DNA from: Rothia aerolata
Lineage (GTDB): Bacteria; Actinomycetota; Actinomycetes; Actinomycetales; Micrococcaceae
Reading direction: 5' to 3'
DNA length: 64,000 bases
Assembly: GCF_014635585.1 (NCBI RefSeq)
Contig: NZ_BMDC01000003.1
Location: 1 to 64,000, forward strand
The notes beneath the pieces were generated by a model. It was not told the DNA's origin. It did no database searches and was given only the letters and a program-made list of their open reading frames with translations. Positions 42,637-52,039 of this stretch are shown here, in pieces; within the stretch, counting starts at the first letter, position 1, and each line of letters begins with the position of its first letter. A program made the position numbers and the translations under genes.

Positions 42637-43365
42637 CTATTCCCAGAACAAAGACTCCACATCAACGCCCACCAAAAACAGCTCCTCCTCAAGGGCGTGG
42701 CGGCAGGAGAGAGGCAGGGCAAGGCAGGAATAACGGGCAGAATCATCAAGATAGCCGGTTGCCTGATCAAAGCCCGAGCGAATTCGCCCCAGCTCCCGGC
42801 AGAGGTTCATTACCTCATCCAAATCATCGGCAGACCCCAGCACCCAAAAAGAATCAGGGTCGGTCAGCTGAAAGAGGCCCACCGGCTGGCCTGCTCCCTC
42901 ACGGCTAGCCACTCGCGCCCAGCCGCCCATGCTGCCGGGCCCATCGGGAGGCAAAATCGGGTCAAACTCCCAGGCGCGCGCATTGGCCAGCCACTGCGGA
43001 GTCTCCGGCATAAAAAGGGGTGCATTGCCCACCGGCCACTGGGCCGTGGCAAAGACTCCCCGCTCAACCGCCGTCCAAAAATCTTCCCGGTCTAGGTCGC
43101 ACCCCACGGAATTGAGCAGATTATAATCATCGGGAGCCGCAAAGCCAGCAAACCCCTCAACCCCGGCCACCTCTAAGTCTGGATTATCCTGGGCAGCATC
43201 TACCAGGTAGGCCTGATCCCAAAAAGTCGGCCGCGTGGCCTGCTTTGCCTTGAGAAGCAGCTCGTTAATCTCATACAGAAACCGCGGCTCACCCATGGCC
43301 ACTGTTTGCCCCTGAAAATGAAACAGATAGGGCGTGCGCGCCATATGCGTAGGATGCAAGACCAT
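42637..43365 (-). CDS. conserved hypothetical protein next to the helicase gene
   Basis: This 242-residue acidic soluble protein is not recognised. It is rich in aromatic residues and has no membrane segment or known motif. It starts nine bases after the RecB/helicase-like gene with AGGGAGG directly before ATG 43365, so the two are almost certainly co-transcribed. A link in DNA repair is possible on context only. Confidence 0.65.
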   Translation of the reverse strand: MVLHPTHMARTPYLFHFQGQTVAMGEPRFLYEINELLLKAKQATRPTFWDQAYLVDAAQDNPDLEVAGVEGFAGFAAPDDYNLLNSVGCDLDREDFWTAVERGVFATAQWPVGNAPLFMPETPQWLANARAWEFDPILPPDGPGSMGGWARVASREGAGQPVGLFQLTDPDSFWVLGSADDLDEVMNLCRELGRIRSGFDQATGYLDDSARYSCLALPLSCRHALEEELFLVGVDVESLFWE

Positions 43366-43374
43366 AAAACCTCC

Positions 43375-46092
43375 CTAATTTCCACCATACTCGCCAGCCC
43401 CAGCACCGTGCGCCCCGCCCAAGGGCCGTGCCGAAGAATTCAGCTCTAAAAACCTGCCCAGCTGGTTCAGCCCCTGCACCGTGGTGGGCAAATACCTGGT
43501 CAGCTGCGTTGACTCAATAAGCACCGCGCACCACTGGCCGCGGGAAATCGCTACGTTCAGCCGGTTGGCAGAGAGCAGGAACTCCGCCCCTCGCGCCGAT
43601 TCCCCCGCAGAGGATGCCGCCATAGACACTAGAACCACCGGAGCCTCCTGCCCCTGGAACTTATCTACCGTACCCACCCGCACCTCGCTCAAACCGGCTG
43701 CCGCCAGCTTCTCGGCAATCAGATCAACCTGCGCATTATAGGCGGCAACCACCAGCACGTCAGCGCCGGTCAGCGGGCGCGGGGCAGTTGAGCCGAGCTG
43801 CGGCGTCCAGAGGGCTCCCTCAAATTCGCGCACCCAGCGCACCACCTCATCAGCCTCCTGCACCGAGGCGGTGGTGTTGCCCGAGTGCTCCACCTGGGCC
43901 AGAAAAACCCCCGGCTCCCAGCCCTCCAGCAGGCGCTGCGAACCAGCCTGCGCCGAACCTAACTTTCCCTCGTAGGAGAGGGCAGAAACTGGGGCGCACA
44001 GGGCCGGATGCATTCGCCAGGAAACATCCAAGAAATAGCCCAGCTCAGCCGGTAGAGTCTCGTTCTCGGCGCAGAGCCAGCCCAGCGCAGAGGTATCCAC
44101 CGGATAATCGTGTTCGCCCTGGGTAACCTGAGGTAGCTGCTGCGGGTCGCCGAGTAGCAGCAGGTTCCGGGCCGACCGCGCCACCGCCAGCGTATTCGCC
44201 AGAGAATACTGGCCCGCCTCATCAATCACCAGCAAATCTAGGGACTGCTCGGGAAACTTCTTTTCCGAGGCGAAATCCCAGGCGGTACCGCCAAACAAGA
44301 GCCCCTCGGGTGCCACCAGTGCCTCGGAGAGCTCTGCTTCAGAAATTTCACCCCAGGGAGCATCCTCCATCTTGGTTTTTCCCGCGAACTTAGCTACCCG
44401 CTCAGCCCGCACGGTGCCCTTCTTAATGCAGCCCGCCAGCACGTTCTCCACCACCGCGTGCGACTGCGCCACCACGCCAATCTTCCAGCCCCTATCAATC
44501 AGCCTGCCAATCACGTGGGCACCCAGGTGGGTCTTGCCCGAGCCCGGAGGCCCCTGCACCGCCACATAGGAATCATCCAGGGCAGAAACCGCCTGAAAAA
44601 TTGCCTCGATGGTGGCATTGCTACCGTGGGCGGCTTCATCGCGGGCGGGTAGGTCTGCCCCACCTTTAAGACGAGGACGACGCCGCCGCAGGATGTCGAC
44701 TCCGGCGGTCAGCGGGAGCTCGGGCAGGGCTGCGCCTACCTGCTCGGCAAGCTGTTTCAAGGCTGACTCCTGGGCCTTGGTAGTTATGGGTTGGCCCTCG
44801 GTCAGGGCCAGGGGCAGCTGGGTGAACTCGGTGCCACCGCGCGGTAGGCTCTCGCGGATTTTCAGAAAGGTGGAACCGTTGGGGCCCGGCTCAATCTCTT
44901 CGACGCTTGCCTTGAAGGCACCGAAGCGTACCGAATCAAACTCGTGGTGTTCCCCGGCTCGCGCTACCTGCTTGGCAAAGTCGGCGGCAACGTGTGGTGG
45001 AAAGGGAGCCCGGTACATGAGAAAGAGACCCGAGTCGCCGGGCTTGAAAGACGAGCCCTCGCCCAGCCTGGCCCGCACCCCCAGCAGGCGGCTGGGCTGG
45101 GCTCTGGGGCGCTCGGGGTCTTTAGCCCAGTCTTTTTCGACTGCCACTCGGTCAAAGATAGCCACGTTGCGGGCCTGCTCCCAGCTTTCAATATCGTTGG
45201 CAAGGCGCTGAAAATGGTCGGTCCAAAACTGGCTGCGCTCCCGGCGGTGGTAGCCGGTAGCAGATGCCACCATGGCGATAGCCAGCTCATCGGGGCTAAG
45301 TTGATCGGCACCGGCTAAGCCCGCCACATAATCTTCCAGAGCAATTTCTGCTGCATCTGCTTCTTCATCTTTGCCAGCGGCTTCTAGAAGCGCCTGGGCT
45401 GTGGAGTCACCCTCAACCGACCATAGCTCAGACTCAAAACCAAAGTAATCGAGCAGGGCGGCGTCGTCCGGATAAACCTCTTCTACCTGCTCGGGACTCA
45501 GCCAACCCAGCTGCACCGCCGCTGCGTTCTTGAAAGCCTGCACCCGCGCGGGCAGGGAGCCGTAGCGGGGCTCAAGGGCAGCCAGCTGCTCAATCGTATG
45601 GATTCCAAAATCGCGCACAATCTCGTTGCGGGTTTTCATGCTGAGACCGGGAACCAAGAGCATGTCCCGGTGCTTCTTGACCTGCCGACGGCACTCGGGG
45701 CAGACGCCACATTTGCCCACCTCAGGAGTAAACCAGTCAAGAAACTTGCCGCCGGCCACATAGGTAGCTACCAATTCTTCCAGGTCGGTTTTGCGGGCGG
45801 CGGCCACCGGCAGAATATGAGAGATGTCGTGAAATTCCTCCGTGATATTTTCGCCCTCTGGACCGTCGTCGCGGAAGAAAATGCTAACCTCACCTGCCGG
45901 TTTACCGTCAGCCTCCTTTTCTTGCAGGGCCGAAAGAGCCGCGGAAAGTAGTGCTTCGAGCCTGCTAGGGGCCGGGTGAGACGAGCTGGGAAGATCACCT
46001 CTTAAAGCTCGTGTGAGTAGTGAAAACTCACAGCGGGCAGCTGCTACTAGGTGGGCGGCAGTCACCTCAAAGTCAGGTGCTGAAACAGCCAT
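43375..46092 (-). CDS. RecB-like nuclease/helicase fusion protein (TM0106-like), nuclease part shortened
   Basis: This 905-residue protein joins a short N-terminal part with a superfamily I helicase. The middle resembles the end of the TM0106 RecB-like domain: a cysteine pair motif CGVCPEC, a Lys/Arg stretch and LVPGLSMKTRNEIVRDFGI, which gives a helix-hairpin-helix. The helicase has Walker A VQGPPGSGKTHLG, Walker B LLVIDEAGQYS, LLLGDPQQLPQV, VGTVDKFQGQEAPVV and NVAISRGQW. The usual N-terminal nuclease (about 300 residues) seems mostly missing: no clear D...ExK site, and the segment before the CxxC motif is only about 180 residues. It may unwind nucleic acid without cutting it. The gene carries two GGACGACGCC-type motifs (44675, 45460). 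Confidence 0.75.
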   Translation of the reverse strand: MAVSAPDFEVTAAHLVAAARCEFSLLTRALRGDLPSSSHPAPSRLEALLSAALSALQEKEADGKPAGEVSIFFRDDGPEGENITEEFHDISHILPVAAARKTDLEELVATYVAGGKFLDWFTPEVGKCGVCPECRRQVKKHRDMLLVPGLSMKTRNEIVRDFGIHTIEQLAALEPRYGSLPARVQAFKNAAAVQLGWLSPEQVEEVYPDDAALLDYFGFESELWSVEGDSTAQALLEAAGKDEEADAAEIALEDYVAGLAGADQLSPDELAIAMVASATGYHRRERSQFWTDHFQRLANDIESWEQARNVAIFDRVAVEKDWAKDPERPRAQPSRLLGVRARLGEGSSFKPGDSGLFLMYRAPFPPHVAADFAKQVARAGEHHEFDSVRFGAFKASVEEIEPGPNGSTFLKIRESLPRGGTEFTQLPLALTEGQPITTKAQESALKQLAEQVGAALPELPLTAGVDILRRRRPRLKGGADLPARDEAAHGSNATIEAIFQAVSALDDSYVAVQGPPGSGKTHLGAHVIGRLIDRGWKIGVVAQSHAVVENVLAGCIKKGTVRAERVAKFAGKTKMEDAPWGEISEAELSEALVAPEGLLFGGTAWDFASEKKFPEQSLDLLVIDEAGQYSLANTLAVARSARNLLLLGDPQQLPQVTQGEHDYPVDTSALGWLCAENETLPAELGYFLDVSWRMHPALCAPVSALSYEGKLGSAQAGSQRLLEGWEPGVFLAQVEHSGNTTASVQEADEVVRWVREFEGALWTPQLGSTAPRPLTGADVLVVAAYNAQVDLIAEKLAAAGLSEVRVGTVDKFQGQEAPVVLVSMAASSAGESARGAEFLLSANRLNVAISRGQWCAVLIESTQLTRYLPTTVQGLNQLGRFLELNSSARPLGGAHGAGAGEYGGN

Positions 46093-46388
46093 AAGAATCC
46101 CTTTCCGGTGAAGCTAGGAAAACATGTTTTTACCCTAGCAAGGGGGACTGACAAAATAAGCCCAAAAATTTAAAACATCGAAAAAATTTTCGAGATAAGA
46201 CGCCTGATTACTTATAAATCGAACTTAAATAAACAAACACTTTCGAAAATCATACAACTTTTTAAAAAAATTAAGATTAAGGTTTGATAAAGCATTGCTC
46301 CCAAAGGTCACGATTCTATAAAGTTCCCCTTGGCTACCAGTCACAATCACTGCGCACCCCACGACTACAACCTTGGAGAAACAGCCCC
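46093..46388. promoter_or_regulatory. AT-rich divergent promoter region
   Basis: This is a 296-base spacer between the helicase and the CAP-domain genes, very AT-rich at 46135-46290. TCGAAAAAATTTTCGA (about 46174-46189) is a near-palindrome that could be an operator. The GC-poor stretch probably holds both promoters; no single one stands out. Confidence 0.4.
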
Positions 46389-47525
46389 ATGCTAGAGACC
46401 CAGCTCAGCCGCCGCACCGCAGGCAAACTAGCTTTTGCTGCCCTCGGCGCCGCCAGCCTCAGCCTCGCAACCGCTAACCCTGCCCACGCGGCGTCCTCCC
46501 ACATTCGTACCGTGAGCGATTCCTACCGCAAAGCAGACGCGCAGAAACTGCTGGACGCCATCAACGCCTACCGGGCCGCCAACGGCCGCGGCCCTGTGAA
46601 GCACTCCGCCCGCATCGCCTCGGTCATGGACGGCGAGGCTCGCCGCCAGTTCATCGCGGGCGCCTTCTCCCACAGCAACACTTTTTTGACCACCCCCGTG
46701 GCAGCGGGCTACTCCTTCGCCCGCGAAGTGATTGCGCTGAGCTACAACGACGACATCAACCAGCTCATGGCCTTCTGGAAGAGCTCGCCCGCCCACCGCG
46801 ATGCAATCCTAGCCCCCGAAGCCAACACCGTGGGCATTGGCCTGTGCTACGGTACCGGCTCCGGCCTACCCTGGCGCGTGCTCGGCAACGTGGGTATCTA
46901 CCGGTTCAACGGCGCAGGCCCCGGCGATATTCAGACCCGCGTAGACGGCGGCGGACTCTCGGTGCAGAGCAGTGCGGCAAGCGGAACAACCCTCAACCAC
47001 CCCGTCGTCGGCGGAATCTCCTCCCGCTTCTACGCAGACGGCGGCCTAGACCACTACGGCCAGCCCAACGGCCCTGAATACGGCGGTCTGGTGGGCGGCG
47101 GCTACTGGCAGAGCTTTAGCAAGGGCAGTGACCGCCACACCATTCTCTGGAGCCCCAGCACCGGTGCCAACGCGGTGAAAGAAACCGGCGCTATCGGAAG
47201 CCACTGGCGCTCAATCGGCGTAGAAAACACCGTGGGCTACCCGATTATGAACGAGCGGAGCGGACTCATTAACGGGGGCTGGTGGCAGCAGTTCCAGACT
47301 GTTGAGGGCCACCGCCGCACCATCATTTGGAGCCCGAACACCGGTGCCCACATGGTCAAGGAAGGCACTCCCTTCGCCCGAGCCTGGCGGGACTCTGGCG
47401 CCGAATACGGCTTCGGCTACCCCACCACCGACGAATACTGGGTAGGCCTGGAAATCCGCCAGAACTTCTCCAACGGTGTAACTCTCGCCTGGAACTCCGT
47501 AACCGGAGCCCTGCGCCAGTTCTAA
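46389..47525 (+). CDS. secreted CAP-domain protein with LGFP-type repeats
   Basis: The product of about 378 residues has a twin-arginine-like N-terminus (RRTAGKLAF), a hydrophobic stretch and a likely cleavage after ANPAHA. A CAP/SCP domain follows (residues about 40-165), with AINAYRAANGRGPVKHS and FWKSSPAHRDAIL. The C-terminal part holds three or four LGFP-like repeats with YGQPNGPEYGG and GYPTTDEYW, which bind cell wall in related actinobacteria. It is thus a surface or wall-associated protein. ATG 46389 is chosen because it starts the signal peptide; GGAG stands 11 bases upstream. Confidence 0.83.
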   Translation: MLETQLSRRTAGKLAFAALGAASLSLATANPAHAASSHIRTVSDSYRKADAQKLLDAINAYRAANGRGPVKHSARIASVMDGEARRQFIAGAFSHSNTFLTTPVAAGYSFAREVIALSYNDDINQLMAFWKSSPAHRDAILAPEANTVGIGLCYGTGSGLPWRVLGNVGIYRFNGAGPGDIQTRVDGGGLSVQSSAASGTTLNHPVVGGISSRFYADGGLDHYGQPNGPEYGGLVGGGYWQSFSKGSDRHTILWSPSTGANAVKETGAIGSHWRSIGVENTVGYPIMNERSGLINGGWWQQFQTVEGHRRTIIWSPNTGAHMVKEGTPFARAWRDSGAEYGFGYPTTDEYWVGLEIRQNFSNGVTLAWNSVTGALRQF

Positions 47526-47530
47526 AGTTG

Positions 47531-48904
47531 CTATAACTCAGTCACCGCCGCCACCGACTCATCCAGAGCGTCCCTGGCGGCGGTGGCGCTTTCTACGTCG
47601 TTGGTAATAAAGGAATAGATAAGGGTGTGGCCGCTCTCCGTGGTGGTGTAGCCGGTCAAAGAAATCACCGAGTTCAGTGTGCCGGTCTTGGCGCGCGCCC
47701 AGCCCCGGGCGGCAGCCTCATCGGAGCCATCGAAGCGATCTTCCAGGGTGCCCGAACCACCTGCCACGGGTAGACCCGCCAGAGAAGCACTTGCCGGCCC
47801 CTCGCCGTCCACCATCTTCTGCATAATCTGCACCAGGGTCTGGTTGGTCACCCGGTTATCCAGCGAGAGACCGCTGAGATCGCTGATGGTTAGCTGGTCG
47901 GTAGAAATACCCCGGCTGGTCAGGGTGTCTAAGACCAGCTGCCGGGCAGACTCAAAGGAGCCGTCGCCGCCAGAAGCCACCGAGGCATTGCGGGCCAGCG
48001 TTTCGGCCAGCATGTTATCTGACTCCTGCATCATCAGCGCAGACTGCTCGGCAACCGTTGCTGATTCCACCGAGCCAACCGTCTCTGCGGCCTCGGCGGC
48101 CTGCGTCTCAGAGCCCAGCTCAAAGGTCAGCCCCTGCCCCTTACCCAGCTCGTTGAGGTCATCGACAAGATACTGCTGCACCTGCTGGTCTGCGTTCTCG
48201 GGCCGCTGCTCGGTAGACTTGCCGTTCTCGCCGGGGGAGTGGTGGGAGTAAAAAGCCAGCGGAGAAATGCGGCTGACGAAGCCAGCGTCAATGTCTTCCT
48301 GAGCCCAGGCGGGGTTAAGATCCGGCCCAGAAAACCGCGAGCTGTCAAGGTCGAGGGTGTAGGTACCGGGCTCGAGCGAGTCCACCACCTGCTGGGCCAG
48401 GGTGCGCAACCCCGCATGGCCCACCACCTGATTTTCTTTCGACTCACCGGTGCCTAGCAGGGTATCGCCCCCCGCCACCAGGGTGAGGTTCTGCCCGCTT
48501 TGCTTCACCTCGGTGCGGTAACGCGCCGACGGGTCTTCTACCTGAAAGAGAGTAAAGTCGGTGAGCAGTTTAAAGTTGGACGCCGGCACGCGCGGCTGAT
48601 CTGCCCCCTCAGCGTAGAGGGTCTGCCCGCTCTCGGCATCAACCACCATGCCGGTGATAGTGCCCCCGGTGAAATCCTCCGAAATCTTTGCCAGTCGAGA
48701 CTCTAGCGCGGCGGTATCAACCTCGCCCTTTTCCTCCACCGTAGCCGGCGCCTGAGCCGCCGGGGCAGAATAAGCCGAATCCGCGCCGTCCCGCATATTC
48801 TGAGCCGAAAAAAACTGCGGAAGCGCCCACGCCCCGCTACCCAGGCAGGCCACCACCAGCACGGTAGGAACAACCCACCGCTTGCCAGACTTCACAGAAG
48901 ACAC
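47531..48904 (-). CDS. dacB: D-alanyl-D-alanine carboxypeptidase, PBP4/DacB class
   Basis: The product of about 457 residues is an S13-family peptidoglycan peptidase. It has an N-terminal membrane segment, the SxxK motif in PASNFKLLTDF, the SDN motif in MMQESDNMLAETLARN, and KTG in WARAKTGTLNS. It trims D-alanine from peptidoglycan stems outside the membrane. GTG 48904 is chosen because GGGGGAGGG precedes it; GTG 48895 is nearly as good. Its end is five bases from the end of the CAP gene. Confidence 0.87.
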   Translation of the reverse strand: MSSVKSGKRWVVPTVLVVACLGSGAWALPQFFSAQNMRDGADSAYSAPAAQAPATVEEKGEVDTAALESRLAKISEDFTGGTITGMVVDAESGQTLYAEGADQPRVPASNFKLLTDFTLFQVEDPSARYRTEVKQSGQNLTLVAGGDTLLGTGESKENQVVGHAGLRTLAQQVVDSLEPGTYTLDLDSSRFSGPDLNPAWAQEDIDAGFVSRISPLAFYSHHSPGENGKSTEQRPENADQQVQQYLVDDLNELGKGQGLTFELGSETQAAEAAETVGSVESATVAEQSALMMQESDNMLAETLARNASVASGGDGSFESARQLVLDTLTSRGISTDQLTISDLSGLSLDNRVTNQTLVQIMQKMVDGEGPASASLAGLPVAGGSGTLEDRFDGSDEAAARGWARAKTGTLNSVISLTGYTTTESGHTLIYSFITNDVESATAARDALDESVAAVTEL

Positions 48905-49006
48905 AGACCCTCCCCCATCAAGGCGCAACAATTACCCAATGGGATAGACTGTACACCGAATAAAAGGTGCTTGAAACGCAAGCGCCCGCTCAAACCAAGG
49001 AGAATC

Positions 49007-49525
49007 ATGGATCTCGACGTCACTATCGAAATCAACCGCGGCTCCCGCGTGAAGTACGAAATCGACCACGAAACCGGCCGCGTACGCCTGGACCGCGTGC
49101 TGTTCACCTCCATGCAGTACCCCACCGCCTACGGCTACTTTGAAGACACCCTGGGCGAAGACGGCGATCCGCTGGACGCCATGGTGATCGTTGACTTTGA
49201 GCTGGCCCCCGGCGTGATCGTAGAGGCCCGCCCCATCGCGGTTTTCAACATGACCGACGAGGCTGGCGGCGACGCCAAGGTGCTCTGCGCCCTCTCTGAC
49301 AAGCGCTACAACAACTACCAGGAACTCGAAGACGTTCCCGAGCACCTCAAGGCAGAAATCCAGCACTTCTTCGAGCGCTACAAGGATCTCGAGCCCAACA
49401 AGTGGGTTAAGGGTGAGGGCTGGGCAGGCCGCGAAGCCGCCGAGAAGATGGTTCTTGAGGCCCAGGAGCGCTTCAAGCAGTCCCACTACGAGTCAGCTGC
49501 AGAGGCTGAGGCTGACGAGAACTAG
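49007..49525 (+). CDS. ppa: inorganic pyrophosphatase
   Basis: This 172-residue family I pyrophosphatase hydrolyses pyrophosphate released in biosynthesis. It has YEIDHETGRVRLDRVL, the metal-binding EDGDPLDAMVIVD motif with three aspartates, and GDAKVLC. The start is ATG 49007 with a perfect AAGGAGAATC before it. The upstream frame is only an extension. Confidence 0.95.
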   Translation: MDLDVTIEINRGSRVKYEIDHETGRVRLDRVLFTSMQYPTAYGYFEDTLGEDGDPLDAMVIVDFELAPGVIVEARPIAVFNMTDEAGGDAKVLCALSDKRYNNYQELEDVPEHLKAEIQHFFERYKDLEPNKWVKGEGWAGREAAEKMVLEAQERFKQSHYESAAEAEADEN

Positions 49526-49583
49526 CCTGTTCGGTTTCTAGCCTGTTCGGTCTGGTTGATTCGGACCCGTTCGGTCACTGGAA

Positions 49584-49633
49584 CAGAAAAGCGGTTTTCG
49601 GTTGCGAATTTGCAGCCGGAAACCGCTTTTCTG
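49584..49633 (+). terminator. hairpin after pyrophosphatase gene
   Basis: Twenty-two-base arms, CAGAAAAGCGGTTTTCGGTT... with two wobble pairs, around GAATTT, lie about 60 bases after the stop. No T-run follows, but the arms themselves contain TTTTCTG. Possible terminator or stabiliser. Confidence 0.6.
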
Positions 49634-49718
49634 CACCATTGACTTTAGCCTCGGGTCGAGGACGTCGCCCGCCCGCCACCCTGCCCCCGGCGCCTGATGC
49701 CCGCTAGACTGGGAGACG

Positions 49719-50858
49719 ATGACTTCTTCAAACCAAACCCCCCAAGCCAACATCATCGACTGGGCGGCTGCCGGAAAAATTGCCGCCGCTCTGGCTCCCG
49801 CCGGCCCCAAGCTCAGCAAAAGCTCCCGGCTGAACCAGAAAAAGATGAACGCTGCCGTGGAGTCCATGCGCTATGCCGCCCTGGAATCGGTGGACTACGT
49901 CTATGAAATTACAGGCCTAGAAGTCGCCAAGAACCTGCGTGATTCCGAGGTTCTCATTGTTGACCGAGCAACCTGGGCCAAGGCCAACACCCAGTCCTTT
50001 GGCGTGATGCTAGACCCGGTGGGGGAGTCGGTGATGGGCAAGAAGTTTGCCGAGCTCACCGAGGCCCAGAAGACAGTTACCCGCTATGCGGGAGCGGCTG
50101 AACTCGGCGGCGTCCTTGCCTTTATGGCAACCCGGGTGCTGGGCCAGTACGAGCCCTACGCGGCGCTCGCCGGGCACGGGGCAGCGGGTGGTCGCCTGAT
50201 GATTGTTGCCCCCAACCTGCTCAGCGTGGAGCGGGAGCTCAACCTCGACCCGCAGGATTTCCGTCTCTGGGTGTGCCTGCACGAGCAGACCCACCGCGTG
50301 CAGTTTGCCGCCGCCCCCTGGCTGCGGGACTACATGCTCGATTTGATGCAGCAGATGGCAACCAGCCTGGGCGCTACCACCGATAACCTCTGGAGCCGGG
50401 TGCTAGACTCCGCCGTTTCTGTCAAGGACTCCCTGCAGAAGGGTAGGGCGGGCAGGGAAAAGGGCTCCCTGCTGCTCAACGCCGAGGCCAAGGAAACCAT
50501 GAGCCGCATTACCGCGGTGATGAGCCTGCTGGAGGGCCACGCCAATGTGGTGATGGACGCCGTGGACTCTTCGATTGTGCCCACCGTCAAGACCATTCGC
50601 CAGCGCTTCAACCGGCGTAGTGAGTCGCAGAAGTTCCTCACCAAGCTGGCCTTTAAGCTGTTGGGTATGGAACGGAAGATGCGCCAGTACAAAGACGGCC
50701 AGAAGTTCGTTCAGTTTATTGTTGACGCCGAGGGAATGGAGCGTTTCAACCGCATTTGGGAGTCTCCTGAAACCCTGCCCACCGAGGCCGAAATCCACAA
50801 CCCGCAGGCCTGGATTGACCGCGTATTGAAGGACGGCGCTCATGCAGACCGGGCGTAA
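49719..50858 (+). CDS. zinc-dependent metalloprotease (zincin_2 / DUF2342 type)
   Basis: This 379-residue protein has the metalloprotease motif HEQTH (residues about 188-192) followed by RVQFAA, with an EGHANVVMDAV segment near 265 that supplies the third ligand. It belongs to an actinobacterial family annotated as a coenzyme-F420-biosynthesis-associated or zinc-dependent metalloprotease. It has no signal peptide. It overlaps tilS by 17 bases, an arrangement that suggests coupling. The substrate is not known. Confidence 0.82.
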   Translation: MTSSNQTPQANIIDWAAAGKIAAALAPAGPKLSKSSRLNQKKMNAAVESMRYAALESVDYVYEITGLEVAKNLRDSEVLIVDRATWAKANTQSFGVMLDPVGESVMGKKFAELTEAQKTVTRYAGAAELGGVLAFMATRVLGQYEPYAALAGHGAAGGRLMIVAPNLLSVERELNLDPQDFRLWVCLHEQTHRVQFAAAPWLRDYMLDLMQQMATSLGATTDNLWSRVLDSAVSVKDSLQKGRAGREKGSLLLNAEAKETMSRITAVMSLLEGHANVVMDAVDSSIVPTVKTIRQRFNRRSESQKFLTKLAFKLLGMERKMRQYKDGQKFVQFIVDAEGMERFNRIWESPETLPTEAEIHNPQAWIDRVLKDGAHADRA

Positions 50859-51996
50859 GGGGCGACTTTCGCCGGCGGTGGGGCGCGCGCGTTTTGAGAC
50901 CGCGCGGGTGCTCAATGAGTTTTTGGGGCCGGGAAGCGTGGCGGCATCGGGCAAGCCTTCTCAAAATAGGGAGCCCCTAGATGCCAAGCCGCTCTTTCTG
51001 GTGGGTTGCTCCGGTGGCCCCGACTCGCTGGCGCTGGCGTCGGTGGCGGCGCACTTTGTACGACGGCAGGACGCGCGGGTGGGCGCGGTAATCGTGGACC
51101 ACCAGCTCCAGCCCGGGTCGGCACAGGTGGCTGAAACCGCCGCTGATCGGTGTCGAGCCCTGGGACTTGACCCGGTTGTGGTGAAAACCGTGATCGTGGA
51201 TTCTGCTGCCGGGGGCCCCGAGATGGCGGCGCGAACAGCCCGCTACGGTGCCTTTGCTGAGGCGGTGGCAGAGACGGGGGCAAGCGGCGTCCTACTAGCG
51301 CACACCCTCGACGACCAGGCAGAGACAGTTTTGCTGGGGCTGGCTCGAGGGTCGGGTACCCGGTCGCTGGCGGGCATGGCTGAGGTGCGGCGGCAGGGGG
51401 AGCTGACCCTGATTCGCCCCCTGCTGAACCTGCGCCGGGCAGATATTGAAGAGATCTGTGAGGCAGAAGAGCTGGAGCCCTGGTACGACCCAACCAATGC
51501 TGACGAGTCGCTGATGCGGGCGCGGGTGCGGCATACTATTTTGCCCTTCCTCGAAGAGCAGCTGGGCGGGGACGTAGCTACATCGCTGGCAAGAACAGCG
51601 CAGATTTTGGGCCCGGACTCGGACTACCTAGACCGGCAGGCGCGCCAGCTGGTGGAGGATGAAACTTTTGTAATTTCAGCGAATCTGGCCCTGCCCGCCG
51701 AGGTCGAGGGGGAGCAGATTCTGGTGCTAGACCGGGCTGAAATTGCGGCCCTGCCGGAAGCCCTGCGCCGCCGCGTGCTCTCCCTGCTGGTGCAGAGGGT
51801 CGGCGGGCACGCGGCGTCCTTCGAAAGACTCGCAGCGCTAGACGCTTTCGTGCGGGAGCTGGCGGTGGCGGGGCCGGTGCAGATGTCGGGGCATGTGAGT
51901 GCCTGGAAGATGAGGCCGGCGGGCCCCCTGAGAAAAAGGGGCGTGCTGGTGCTGGGAGCAACCCAGAGTTCGAAAAATATGCTCTTGAAGCGATAG
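50842..51996 (+). CDS. tilS: tRNA(Ile)-lysidine synthase
   Basis: TilS modifies the wobble cytidine of tRNA-Ile (CAU) to lysidine. The 384-residue protein has the ATP-pyrophosphatase P-loop GCSGGPDSLALA near 54-65, VIVDHQLQPGSAQ, and LLAHTLDDQAETVLLGLARGSG, typical of the family. It overlaps the protease gene and precedes hpt, the frequent order in actinobacteria. Confidence 0.92.
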   Translation: MQTGRKGRLSPAVGRARFETARVLNEFLGPGSVAASGKPSQNREPLDAKPLFLVGCSGGPDSLALASVAAHFVRRQDARVGAVIVDHQLQPGSAQVAETAADRCRALGLDPVVVKTVIVDSAAGGPEMAARTARYGAFAEAVAETGASGVLLAHTLDDQAETVLLGLARGSGTRSLAGMAEVRRQGELTLIRPLLNLRRADIEEICEAEELEPWYDPTNADESLMRARVRHTILPFLEEQLGGDVATSLARTAQILGPDSDYLDRQARQLVEDETFVISANLALPAEVEGEQILVLDRAEIAALPEALRRRVLSLLVQRVGGHAASFERLAALDAFVRELAVAGPVQMSGHVSAWKMRPAGPLRKRGVLVLGATQSSKNMLLKR

Positions 51997-52039
51997 ACTA
52001 GACCTCAACGCGCAAAACAACGTCAAAGGAAAATTAATC

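Noticed and set aside
42637-46092. Two-gene phage-defence operon (helicase plus unknown protein)
   Set aside because: Composition is host-like, neighbours are housekeeping genes and no defence-specific domain is visible; kept only as a DNA-repair possibility.
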